In this document: piece by piece, positions 52,515 through 61,500 of the stretch
How positions within the stretch are numbered: the first letter of the stretch is position 1
How the letters are laid out: each line of letters begins with the position of its first letter
Source of the DNA: UBA4132 sp037133675
Lineage (GTDB): Bacteria > Pseudomonadota > Gammaproteobacteria > Methylococcales > Methylomonadaceae
DNA length: 64,000 nt
Direction: 5' to 3'
Assembly (NCBI GenBank): GCA_037133675.1
Contig: JBAXNR010000008.1
Coordinates: 10,969-74,968, forward strand
Translations under genes and position numbers: made by a program
The notes under the pieces: generated by a model
What the model was told of the DNA's origin: nothing
What the model saw: only the letters and a program-made list of their open reading frames with translations
The model's database searches: none

Positions 52515-53268
52515 TGAACTGGATGACATGATGCGTGTGTATGAAACCGCTCATGACCATAGCGTACTTCCTGATATTTATATGGTTGCTCGTGTAGACG
52601 GCAGAAGTTTCACGAAACTGACAAAAGATAAATGTAAATTTGAAGCTCCATTTGATATTAAATTTCGTGATTTAATGGTTGAAACAACCAAGCATTTAAT
52701 GAATTGTGGTTTCAAGGTTATGTATGGATTTTCTGAAAGTGATGAAATCTCTTTATTATTTGATTTAAATATTGATATTTTTAAGCGTAAATTGAGGAAA
52801 TATAACTCAATTTTAGCTGGTGAAGCCTCAGCGAAATTTAGTTTATTACTTCAAGATATTGCAGTGTTCGATTGCAGAATATGTCAACTACCGAATAAAA
52901 AAACAGTTGTTGATTATTTTAGGTGGCGAAATGAGGATGCTCATAGAAATGCCTTAAACGCACATTGCTATTGGATGCTAAGAAAAGAAAATTATACCCA
53001 AGAAAAAGCAACTTTATATCTTGAAGGAAAATCAGTCGCTGACAAAAATGAATTACTATTCATCCGTGGAATTAATTTCAATGAGCTACCGAATTGGCAA
53101 AAAAGAGGTGTAGGATTTTACTGGATTGAGGAAGAAAAAAAGGGATTTAATCCTATAAATAACATGGAAGTCATAACAACGAGAAAGGTAATAAAAACAG
53201 ATTTTGAACTTCCAATGAAAGAAGAATACAGTGATTTCATTAAAAAATTACTTTCTCAATATGAATAA
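52504..53268 (+). CDS. Thg1-like 3'-5' RNA polymerase (tRNA-His guanylyltransferase family)
   Basis: 254-residue member of the Thg1/TLP family, which adds nucleotides to RNA 5' ends in the reverse direction. The metal-binding residues are Asp32 (VARVDGRSFTKLT) and Asp80/Glu81 (YGFSESDEISLLF). The family block YFRWRNEDAHRNALNAHCYW is also intact. Bacterial and archaeal Thg1-like proteins repair truncated tRNA 5' ends using the 3' half as template. The 11-base overlap with a kinase gene suggests a 5'-end repair pair. AT-rich composition suggests recent transfer. Confidence 0.88.
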   Translation: MKFNELDDMMRVYETAHDHSVLPDIYMVARVDGRSFTKLTKDKCKFEAPFDIKFRDLMVETTKHLMNCGFKVMYGFSESDEISLLFDLNIDIFKRKLRKYNSILAGEASAKFSLLLQDIAVFDCRICQLPNKKTVVDYFRWRNEDAHRNALNAHCYWMLRKENYTQEKATLYLEGKSVADKNELLFIRGINFNELPNWQKRGVGFYWIEEEKKGFNPINNMEVITTRKVIKTDFELPMKEEYSDFIKKLLSQYE

Positions 53269-53745
53269 CAAAAAATGATGTAACGTAGTAATGTCGCTGT
53301 AAAACCTAGCAAGTAGCCTCGATGTAAAGTAGTGAAATCGAGGGCTATCAGCACAAATTCCCTCAATTCCGTTTCACCACATCGAAGCTACAGGATTACA
53401 AACCAAAGTTTGCACGCCGACTTATCTTTATTCGCTTGATAATCGTGGATGGTACAATACTGAGGTGACTTGGGTACTGTGTCAATGTCCAGATAACCTC
53501 CCACTAACGCTATCTATTAACACATTCAAGCAGAGGTAAAAATGAGTATCGGAGATGTATTGCTTGGATTCAAGTGAGTTTATTATCGCATTGTCAGAGT
53601 TATTTTTAGAGATGCCCTTAAGTTAATCGGTTAGGATTTATTGTGTTGGTAGCACTTTCAAGCCCGCTTTTTCTCAAGACTTAGCGTATAAATCTCCGTG
53701 AGTTTTTACCCCAATTGAAGCTAAAAAATGGCAAAAATAATTAAC
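53269..53745. other. 477-base gene-free region with palindromic repeats
   Basis: No gene is convincing. A foldback spans 53313-53391: GTAGCCTCGATGT...AGTGAAAT...AGGG on one side and CCCTCAATT...TTTCAC...ACATCGAAGCTAC on the other, an imperfect stem of about 30 bp. It is followed by CAGGATTACAAACCAAAGTTTG, similar to the inner part of the element at 18707-18735. The remainder (53420-53745) shows short open frames without ribosome sites; MSIGDVLLGFK from 53541 is one. Confidence 0.6.
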
Positions 53746-55113
53746 TTATTGATTTACAACGGGCTTAAACACCGCATAAATCTCAGCATCAAAGGTGGTT
53801 TGATAAGCGTAATACTTATAATAATAAGCGTGGTATTCATCTTGGTAAATCAACACAGGTTCAATGCGTTTTGCTTCGGTGTCGGAACGTTTGTGGGTAA
53901 ATGATTGCTGGGCAATAGTATAAACTTTATCATTTATTTTCAGTGAACCTGCATACTGGTCATGAATTAAACCTCTGTCTTTGTCATCAGGGTAGCTGGT
54001 TATTTGTAGGCTTAATTCACCAGTCATGGGGATTTTTTCGCCGTTATACCCATAGAGTTGATAATTAAAATTTTCTGTTGCGGATAACTTATTTTCCTTC
54101 GCTAATGCTGAAACGAATTTTTTCAGGCTGGGCAATCGCAGTTCTTTGAATTTTAATTCAACGTTATTGATTCCGCTGTTGATAGCCAACTCCGCATAAT
54201 AACGATCTGACTTTGTGACCTCATAATGCACGATGTGCTTGCCGCGTTTAATGTCGGTAATGACTTGTCTGGATTGATCTGTTTTTTGCCCTGCCAAGGC
54301 AATGGGTTGGGAATTATCCAGATACATGGCATCAGGATAAAAACGCACAAAATAAACGCTGCTGGTATTTTTATAATAAAAAATGGCTGCCAAAGTAACA
54401 ATAGAAACGGCGACTAGCACCAACAATATACTGACCGCTAGCTTAGAAACTGTCTTTTCTTTATGCCCATGTAGCGGCGGTTTTGGTACGCCTTTGTTAC
54501 GACTAATAACTTCGTAAATTTCAATCGATTCCTCAATACCTTTTAGCCGATACCGCCCGTGATTTTGCCACAGTAAATCTTTATAGCTAGTGAGCCAACC
54601 TTTCGCGCTATCAAAAACAGGGTAACTTAAATAAATTTGTCCACCATCGGCTAAACTTTCAACTCTGGCAGCTCTATTGACATGACGACCAAACACATCG
54701 GCTTGCAGGGTGTTGGCAATGGACACTTGCCCCATGTGTAAGCCAATACGCACATTGATAGGCATAAACTCTTGTTGTGAGACGTTAAATTCATTCAAGC
54801 GTTGCTGAATTTGCAGAGCGCGTTCCACTGCAATACTGGGTTCAGAAAAAACCGCCATTACCGCATCACCAATAAACTTGATGATTAAACCCGCATGATC
54901 TTGTTCAATAATGTTGGTTAAAATTTCATCATGTTTCATTCTAAACTGAGTCGCGTACTGTTCGCCTTTTTGTTCACTCAGTTCGGTAAAGCCTTTAATG
55001 TCGGTAAACATAATGGTTAAGACAGCGGTATTTTTCCTTTGAATATAGGATTCAATATTTAAAATCTCTGCCGATGTGACATTAATTTTTGGTGTTTCAT
55101 TGGCAATGCTCAT
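53746..55113 (-). CDS. Class III adenylate/guanylate cyclase with membrane anchor
   Basis: 455-residue protein with an N-terminal cytoplasmic cyclase domain (about residues 28-205). Metal Asp residues are Asp38 (MFTDIKGFT) and Asp83 (KFIGDAVMAVF). RIGLHMGQV and GRHVNRAARVESLADGGQI are the further family motifs. A single transmembrane helix follows (about 224-246). The C-terminal 200 residues would be periplasmic and match no domain I know. The order is the reverse of most receptor cyclases, which have the sensor first. Signal and nucleotide product are not determined. Confidence 0.87.
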   Translation of the reverse strand: MSIANETPKINVTSAEILNIESYIQRKNTAVLTIMFTDIKGFTELSEQKGEQYATQFRMKHDEILTNIIEQDHAGLIIKFIGDAVMAVFSEPSIAVERALQIQQRLNEFNVSQQEFMPINVRIGLHMGQVSIANTLQADVFGRHVNRAARVESLADGGQIYLSYPVFDSAKGWLTSYKDLLWQNHGRYRLKGIEESIEIYEVISRNKGVPKPPLHGHKEKTVSKLAVSILLVLVAVSIVTLAAIFYYKNTSSVYFVRFYPDAMYLDNSQPIALAGQKTDQSRQVITDIKRGKHIVHYEVTKSDRYYAELAINSGINNVELKFKELRLPSLKKFVSALAKENKLSATENFNYQLYGYNGEKIPMTGELSLQITSYPDDKDRGLIHDQYAGSLKINDKVYTIAQQSFTHKRSDTEAKRIEPVLIYQDEYHAYYYKYYAYQTTFDAEIYAVFKPVVNQ

Positions 55114-55230
55114 AAAATCTCTCTTTTAGTTTGGTGTTACACAGCCTTACAGATGACTTGCAAATTATAACCAGCGAGTATAGTATTCTTTTGCATAAAC
55201 TATAGTAATTCATAGACATTTACAGTAATT

Positions 55231-56328
55231 ATGACGACACTCAAAGCCTTTAAATATAGGCTTTATCCGACAGCACAACAGCAAATCTTATTGAATAAGA
55301 CGAGGGGCTGTGTGCGTGTTGTGTGGAATCATAATGTTGAAGTGTCCAACAACTTTGATAAAAATCTAACGGAACAAGAACAACCGCTAAGCACCACACA
55401 GCTCAAGAAAAAGTTTGAGTGGATGAACGAAGTCAGTGCAGCGGCATTGCAACAAAAAGAAATGGATTTTAAAACGTTCAAGAAAAATTACTTTTCCAAA
55501 ACTCGCAAAAAGAAAATCGGTAGACCGTGTTTTAAAAACCGTGATTCGCATCAAAGTTATCGGCTGCCTAATCAAAAGTTCACGCTGAACGATTCAAGCA
55601 TTCGACTGGAAAAAATAGGCAAGGTGAAACTGATTGTAGACCGCATCGTACCTGTAGATTGTAAGTTCATGTCGGTGACGGTTTCTAAAAACGTGTGTGG
55701 TCAATTCTTTGCCTCGGTATTGGTTGAAATGGAGATTATCCACAAGCCTAAAACAGGTAAAACCATCGGTTTAGACATTGGACTCAAAACATTTTTAACT
55801 GGCAGTGATGGTTTAACCGTTGAAAACCCAACATATTTCCGCGAGAGCCAAGCGGAATTAAAACAAGCGCAGCGTCATCTTTCACATAAAAAGAAAGGTT
55901 CGTTGCGTCGCAAAAAGGCAACGTTAAACGTTGCTCGAATTCACAACAACATCGTTAATCAACGTAAAACCTTCATTCACCAAATCACTGCTAAACTGGT
56001 GAATGAATACGATTTTATTGCGATTGAAGATTTAAACGTCGCAGGTATGGTGAAAAATCATCGGCTGGCAAAATCCATTAGCGACGCTTCTTTTGCTGAA
56101 TTTTACTCAACACTCAGTTACAAAGCGGCGTGGTATGGTAAAGAAGTGGTCAAAGTGGATAGATGGTTTGCCAGTTCTAAAACGTGTTCCTGTTGTGGCT
56201 GGAAAAACGAAAATTTGGTGTGCGGTTTGAAAAAAGACCGCGATGTAAACGCCAGCGAAAACATTTTAAAAGAAGCACTGAGAGTTAGCAGTGCTATACG
56301 AACGCCGAGCGAATGTCAGTCTGTCTAG
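55231..56328 (+). mobile_element. tnpB: IS200/IS605-type TnpB, solo, with shortened zinc ribbon
   Basis: 365-residue TnpB, an RNA-guided nuclease carried by IS200/IS605-family elements and a relative of Cas12. N-terminal FKYRLYPTAQQQILLNKTRG is diagnostic. RuvC residues are Asp182 (IGLDIGLKTFLT), Glu266 (AIEDLNV) and Asp338 (KDRDVNASENI). The zinc ribbon normally has two CxxC pairs; here Cys319 and Cys322 are followed after only 8 residues by a single Cys331, so about 11-12 residues and one Cys are missing. No tnpA is present. The guide RNA would overlap the 3' end and following 100 bases. Confidence 0.92.
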
Positions 56329-56436
56329 GCTCTGCCGAAACAGCAGTTTGCGTTGAAGCGTTTAGATGACCACACGATACTTTCGTATGGAATTCGTAAC
56401 TATAATGATACACCCTTCAAAAACAAGCGATAGACG
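56329..56436 (+). other. Possible right end and guide-RNA region of the TnpB element
   Basis: In this family the guide RNA covers the tnpB 3' end and the element's right end. Downstream of the TnpB stop the sequence contains a small ATAC/GTAT hairpin (56379-56390, ATACTTTCGTAT) inside CCACACGATA...TATGG. No target site or left-end match could be verified by eye. Confidence 0.4.
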
Positions 56437-58230
56437 ATGCTCAATACAGATAATGCTAACCAGCCAAAAGACGTTAAATTAAGCATTCACCAAGTGCTAC
56501 ATTGGCTACAAGAAGACAATCTAATTTCCGCAGGCGATTATGAAAAATGTCTACATTATGGTGCTAGTTCAAAAAGCCAAAAAAAGCATCCGTTAAACGT
56601 GCTGATTGAATGCGGGGTCACTGATCAAACCCAATTTAGCAAACCTTTTACCCTAGAAGAGCTGACACGCTGGTTAGCTAAAAAAGTGTGTCTACCCTAT
56701 TACTACATCGATCCATTAAAGATTGATGTCGCAGCCGTGACTTTAATTTACAGTCATGCCTATGCGACAAACTATAAAATTTTGCCACTTCATGTCAGTA
56801 AAGATGAAATCATTATTGCCACCGCCGAACCCTATATTCGCAGTTGGGAAGTTGATGTGGCTAAAATTCAACAGGGGCAAATCAAGCGTGTGTTTGCTAA
56901 TCCTGATGAGATTACCCGCTATTTAGGCGAATTTTACGCGTTTGCTAAATCCTTAAAAGGTGCGACCGATAATTCAGCCGATAAATCCACCAGCAATATT
57001 TACAATCTTGAACAATTAGTTGAGCTAGGTAAAGCCACTGATCTCGATGCCAATAATCAGCATATCGTCAATTTAGTCAACTGGTTATTGCAATACGCTT
57101 TTGATCTACGCGCCAGTGATATTCATATTGAACCACGCCGTAAAATGGGTAATGTGCGTTTTAGAATCGATGGCATACTGCACGATGTCTATCAACTTCC
57201 TGCTGCCATTATGGGCGCGGTAATGAGTCGGTTAAAAATTTTGGGCAGAATGAATATTATTGAAAAACGTCTACCACAAGATGGACGTATTAAAACCCAA
57301 AGCTCACAAAAAAAAGAAATTGAATTACGGTTATCAACCATGCCCACCGCGTTTGGCGAAAAAATTGTCATGCGGATTTTTGACCCAGAAGTATTATTGC
57401 GCAACTATCAACAACTCGGTTTCAATCACCGTGAACAAGATATTTGGAACAAAATGATTCAACATTCGCACGGCATTATTTTAGTCACAGGCCCAACAGG
57501 TTCGGGAAAAACCACCACGCTATATTCCACCCTAAAACATCTGTCCACCTCGGAAATAAATCTCTGCACCGTTGAAGACCCGATTGAACAAATCGAACCC
57601 AGTTTTAATCAAATGCAGGTACATACGAGTATTGGATTAACCTTTGCCAGTGGCATTCGTACCTTAATGCGCCAAGACCCTGATATTATTATGGTGGGCG
57701 AAATTCGAGATTTAGAAACTGCTGAAATGGCAATCCAAGCTTCACTCACTGGGCATTTAGTATTTTCTACCTTACACACCAACAACGCACCCTCCGCTAT
57801 TACCCGCTTATTAAATATTGGCGTTCCCGATTATTTAATTCAACAAACCTTATTAGGTGTCATGGCACAACGCTTGTTACGGTTATTATGTAAATCGTGT
57901 AAAAAGTCAGTCTCTATTGAAGATGAACAATGGTTTAATTTAATCGCACCGTTTAAAGCTAAAAAACCTGAGCAAGTTTATGAAGCGGTCGGTTGTTTAG
58001 AATGCCGTCAGACAGGCTATTTGGGTAGAATCGGGATTTATGAAATATTCACCAATTCCCCTACTCTAAAAAAATTAATGACCTCAAATTGTGATACCGC
58101 CATGTTGCAAAAACAAGCCATTGCTGAAGGGATGCGCCCCTTACGTTTAAGTGCCGCTGAAAAAGTTGCTGCTGGTTTAACCAGTATTGATGAAATGATC
58201 CGCGTCGCGCCTGAATCAATTGAGTTTTGA
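56437..58230 (+). CDS. GspE/PilB-family secretion or pilus ATPase
   Basis: 597-residue type II secretion / type IV pilus assembly ATPase. The MshEN-like N-terminal domain extends to about residue 170. The ATPase core contains RASDIHIEPR, RFRIDGILHDV, VTGPTGSGKTTTLYSTL (Walker A), RQDPDIIMVGEIRDLETAEMA (Walker B and Asp box) and TGHLVFSTLHTNNAPS. The tetracysteine zinc motif is partly visible (CKSCKK and CLECRQTGY). It is not next to pilC, pilD or other gsp genes here, so it is a stand-alone copy. GspE versus PilB cannot be settled. Confidence 0.9.
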   Translation: MLNTDNANQPKDVKLSIHQVLHWLQEDNLISAGDYEKCLHYGASSKSQKKHPLNVLIECGVTDQTQFSKPFTLEELTRWLAKKVCLPYYYIDPLKIDVAAVTLIYSHAYATNYKILPLHVSKDEIIIATAEPYIRSWEVDVAKIQQGQIKRVFANPDEITRYLGEFYAFAKSLKGATDNSADKSTSNIYNLEQLVELGKATDLDANNQHIVNLVNWLLQYAFDLRASDIHIEPRRKMGNVRFRIDGILHDVYQLPAAIMGAVMSRLKILGRMNIIEKRLPQDGRIKTQSSQKKEIELRLSTMPTAFGEKIVMRIFDPEVLLRNYQQLGFNHREQDIWNKMIQHSHGIILVTGPTGSGKTTTLYSTLKHLSTSEINLCTVEDPIEQIEPSFNQMQVHTSIGLTFASGIRTLMRQDPDIIMVGEIRDLETAEMAIQASLTGHLVFSTLHTNNAPSAITRLLNIGVPDYLIQQTLLGVMAQRLLRLLCKSCKKSVSIEDEQWFNLIAPFKAKKPEQVYEAVGCLECRQTGYLGRIGIYEIFTNSPTLKKLMTSNCDTAMLQKQAIAEGMRPLRLSAAEKVAAGLTSIDEMIRVAPESIEF

Positions 58231-58275
58231 ATTTACTCCGATTTGATTTAAAAACCGTATAGTTGCCATTTCAGC

Positions 58276-58308
58276 ACGGATAACATCCCTTCAAGGGATG
58301 TTATCCGT
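58276..58308. repeat. 33-base perfect palindrome downstream of gspE-like gene
   Basis: Arm ACGGATAACATCCCTT, single central C, then AAGGGATGTTATCCGT. The geometry (16-bp arms, one central C) equals that of the palindrome at 27713-27745 although the arm sequences differ. Located 46 bases past a stop codon between convergent genes. Confidence 0.85.
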
Positions 58309-58435
58309 TATTCTGTAATAAATAGTGTACATTTTCTAGCTAAGAAAGGAGTAGTACATAGCTAGTGCCATAAGATGGAAAGCCCATCAATCTCGTCTTT
58401 ATTCTTTAATATAGCTAAAGCACAATACAATGATG

Positions 58436-58477
58436 CCGTTCGTGGTGAGATGCAAACTTGTCGAACGGTCGAACCAC
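58436..58477. repeat. Degenerate SVRPELVEG-type repeat
   Basis: CCGTTCGTGGTGAGATGCAA followed by ACTTGTCGAACGGTCGAACCAC. It shares the GTTCGT...GAG..TTGTCGAA frame with the element inside rlmN (15985-16015, opposite orientation). Confidence 0.6.
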
Positions 58478-58545
58478 ATTTACGACAAAAGAAAGAGCCA
58501 GTGAGACCGCGAAAGTATTATCAATAGCCCCTGCTGTTTGAAAAA

Positions 58546-61500
58546 CTATTTTTTATTATCACCCAAATTTGTCAACATAAAATCATCGCCTCTTGTATAA
58601 GCAGTAGGCTCTTGACTCGAACCCAACATTTCTTTAGATAATTTAGGTAAGGTTTTGGCGATATTTTCTGCGATGCCGTGCGCAGTAATGGATTTATCTG
58701 ACTCTTTGTTGGCTATTTCTTGGCTAATCAAATAAGTAAACAAGCCGTGACCTAAGCTTTTCAGCTCCATTGCTGCTTGATCTTTTGTAGCGGCAGTAAT
58801 CACAGTAATTCCTAATGAACGACCCAATCTGCGGGTGAGATAACGTTGTCCATTTTCCAACTTACTGAAAGCATCCAAGCCTGCGCCTGAATAACAGGCA
58901 TCAACCATTAACAAAATGTGCTGAATTTTCGAGTCTTTGAAAATATCGCTTAATTCGGTGGCAGTAATTCCGTAATCGGCAATTTGTTCAGGCGTTGGCT
59001 GTAGTTCGGTTTCGTAAGGTAAAAAATACCATTCCTTACCCAACGCCAAACCATGTCCCGCAAAATAGATCACTAATACATCTTGTTGTACCCCTTGGCT
59101 TAATTCTTTCAGGTCTGCCAAAATATGCGGCTTGGTGGCGTGTTCGTTAGTCAGGTTTTTACTGGCAATCAAGTTTGAATTATTTTTTATCGTTTCGCCA
59201 ATCAGCTCTGCATCCGCAACGGTATAATTGAGATGAAACTTGCGTTCTTTGTAGTGATTAATACCAACTGTCATAAGACGCACAGAAGACTGGTATGCTT
59301 TAGTTTTGCCATCAAAATTGATTTCAGAGCTGCTATTTTCAATGCCTGCGGTGTTGCTGGCAACCACTTTAAGGGTATTTTTGCCTGCACTGGGAGTCAC
59401 ATTGATGTTTAAAACACGGTGTTCGGCATTATCTTCCTGCATGGTTTGTGTAGCGATAACGCTATCTTCATTGCTGATGAGTTTGCCATTATGATAAAGA
59501 CGTACTTTATTTATACCGCCGCCGCGATCATAAATATCCAACTGCAATGCCACTTTATCACTTTTGTCTTGTTGCGCCGCTAGCTGCATCTCGACTTTAG
59601 GCGGTAGAGTAATTCCGTCTCGCACTGCATCGAGATCGTTATTTAAGTTATCTTGATCGTTTAAAATATTGCTCAACAAGCCTGGCTCGTAGTAGTTTTC
59701 TGAGAAACTATCTAAGGGTATTTTTTCTTCATCCGCTATCCAATTGAAATTTTCCATCGCTTCATCGGAGCCATCAAAACGCCCAAACGCATCCATCACT
59801 GTCCAGCCTTGTTGGGTGGAAAACAAACGCAATATTTTTTTGCCCGATGCCACATCCCAGAGTGCTAAATCACCACTGTCTAACACGGTTAGAAGTTTTT
59901 TACCGCCTGCTAACAGTTTGGCATCGGTAATTGGATTACCTTTGTTTTGAATACTTAATTGAATATCACCTTGCGCATTGCCTATGCGTACCGCACCATT
60001 TTCTGCAATATACGCATAAGTGTCTTTGTCATGATCGACCGCAACAATGGTTTCTGAAAAGTGTGCCACTGGTTTTTTGCTACCCGTGCTAATCGACCAA
60101 TCTGACAATTCACCCGTGGCTAAGCCGATAGACAGGGTATCGTTGTCTTTAAAGCGGCTATAAATAACGTCTTCACCCAAATTAGGCAGGGATTTAACGA
60201 TTTTACCTGTGGCTAAGTCAATAATATCCAGCGCGTCGGTGATAGGCTTTAATTTACCAACTGTCTGATCATAACTATAAACGCCCACTTCACGACTCAA
60301 TACCGCCGCGTAGTGCTTGTCATTGGTTAACGCCAGATTGTTGACTGTACCGCGTTGATAGGGTATCTGCCATAATAGCTTTTTTTGTTGATGATCCCAC
60401 AAACTCAAATCACCAGCACCGATGTCCACCAATAACAAATTACCATCGTCAGAACTGACAAAATGCTTAACATCTGACTCCTTAATCGCCAACTTGTCAT
60501 CAAGTAGCCAGCCAATAATATCGTAAGCACCGATACCAAAATTACTGGCAACCGATAATAGCTCACCCTCGTTATTAACCGTGCTGATGTCAGTCAATGC
60601 TTGGTTTTTATTGGACGCGACAATGCTACGTTGCACACCGCGTTGAAAGTCCCAAACGCGAACCGATCCATCTTCCATCAATAACGACAAAAACTGTTTA
60701 TTAGCATTCATTTTCAAACGTTTAACTTTTCCTGCGCTGTTTTTCATGCTGAGGGTGGGGATAATGGTGCGATTAATTTTCTCGCTTGAAGAGTTGCTGA
60801 TTGTAAAATCGTCGCTAACCTCATTCACGGATACCTTAGCATCAACTGAGCTAGAATTATCATTAATCCCAGACAGTGTGATAGGAATTGGATTGGGCGG
60901 GACATAGGGTGGAATAAAGGAAGGGACAATGTTCAACGTGCCACTTAAATAAGTAATCTGGTAATTGTCAGAATCAAAACCCATTGGTGTAATCACATAA
61001 CGACCTAAATTAATTGCTCCCTGACTACTACCTCCGTAGCTAAGAATGCCTGCTAGGTTTTGACTGGTTTCATTATTGACAAGACCAAAATAAAAAACAC
61101 CATTGCCGCCTTGATAAGCTGAACCATTGAAAAATTTTATGTCGTTGTTAGCAATAATGGAGAGTGGAGCGCGATTAATCTTTAATTCGCCGTTGTTATA
61201 GGTGATGCTGTAGTTATTGGCATTAAATGTTCCGCCTGTCGCATTGCTTGCGCTAATAACGTAAGGGCTACCCTTCACAGATGCCGTCGCGTTCGCTCCA
61301 TTACTACTTAAAGCAACTGTACCGATAGATTCACCATTGACCAAACCACTACTGAGAAATTCTGTCCCTGCAAAGTTAAGGGTTTGTCCGTAGGTTTTAC
61401 TGGCATCGTTTGCGGTAATGGTTAAAGGGGCAGGGTTAATGGTTAATAAGCCGTTGTTCAAAGAAATATCGTAGCCTTGTTGGTCGGAATAAAGCCTAGT

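Larger units (their letters stand above)
58231..58545. other. 315-base intergenic region with palindromes
   Basis: No gene. It contains the 33-base palindrome at 58276-58308 and a degenerate SVRPELVEG-type repeat at 58436-58477. CGCCCATC-like fragments (AAGCCCATCAATCTCG at 58380-58395) resemble part of repeat family A. The convergent ends of the GspE-like gene and the caspase gene flank it, so a terminator function is likely for the palindrome. Confidence 0.6.

Noticed and set aside
53541..53576. Mini-frame MSIGDVLLGFK downstream of the Thg1-like gene
   Set aside because: Eleven codons with a fair AGAGG site but no evidence of a real product; kept only as part of the intergenic note.
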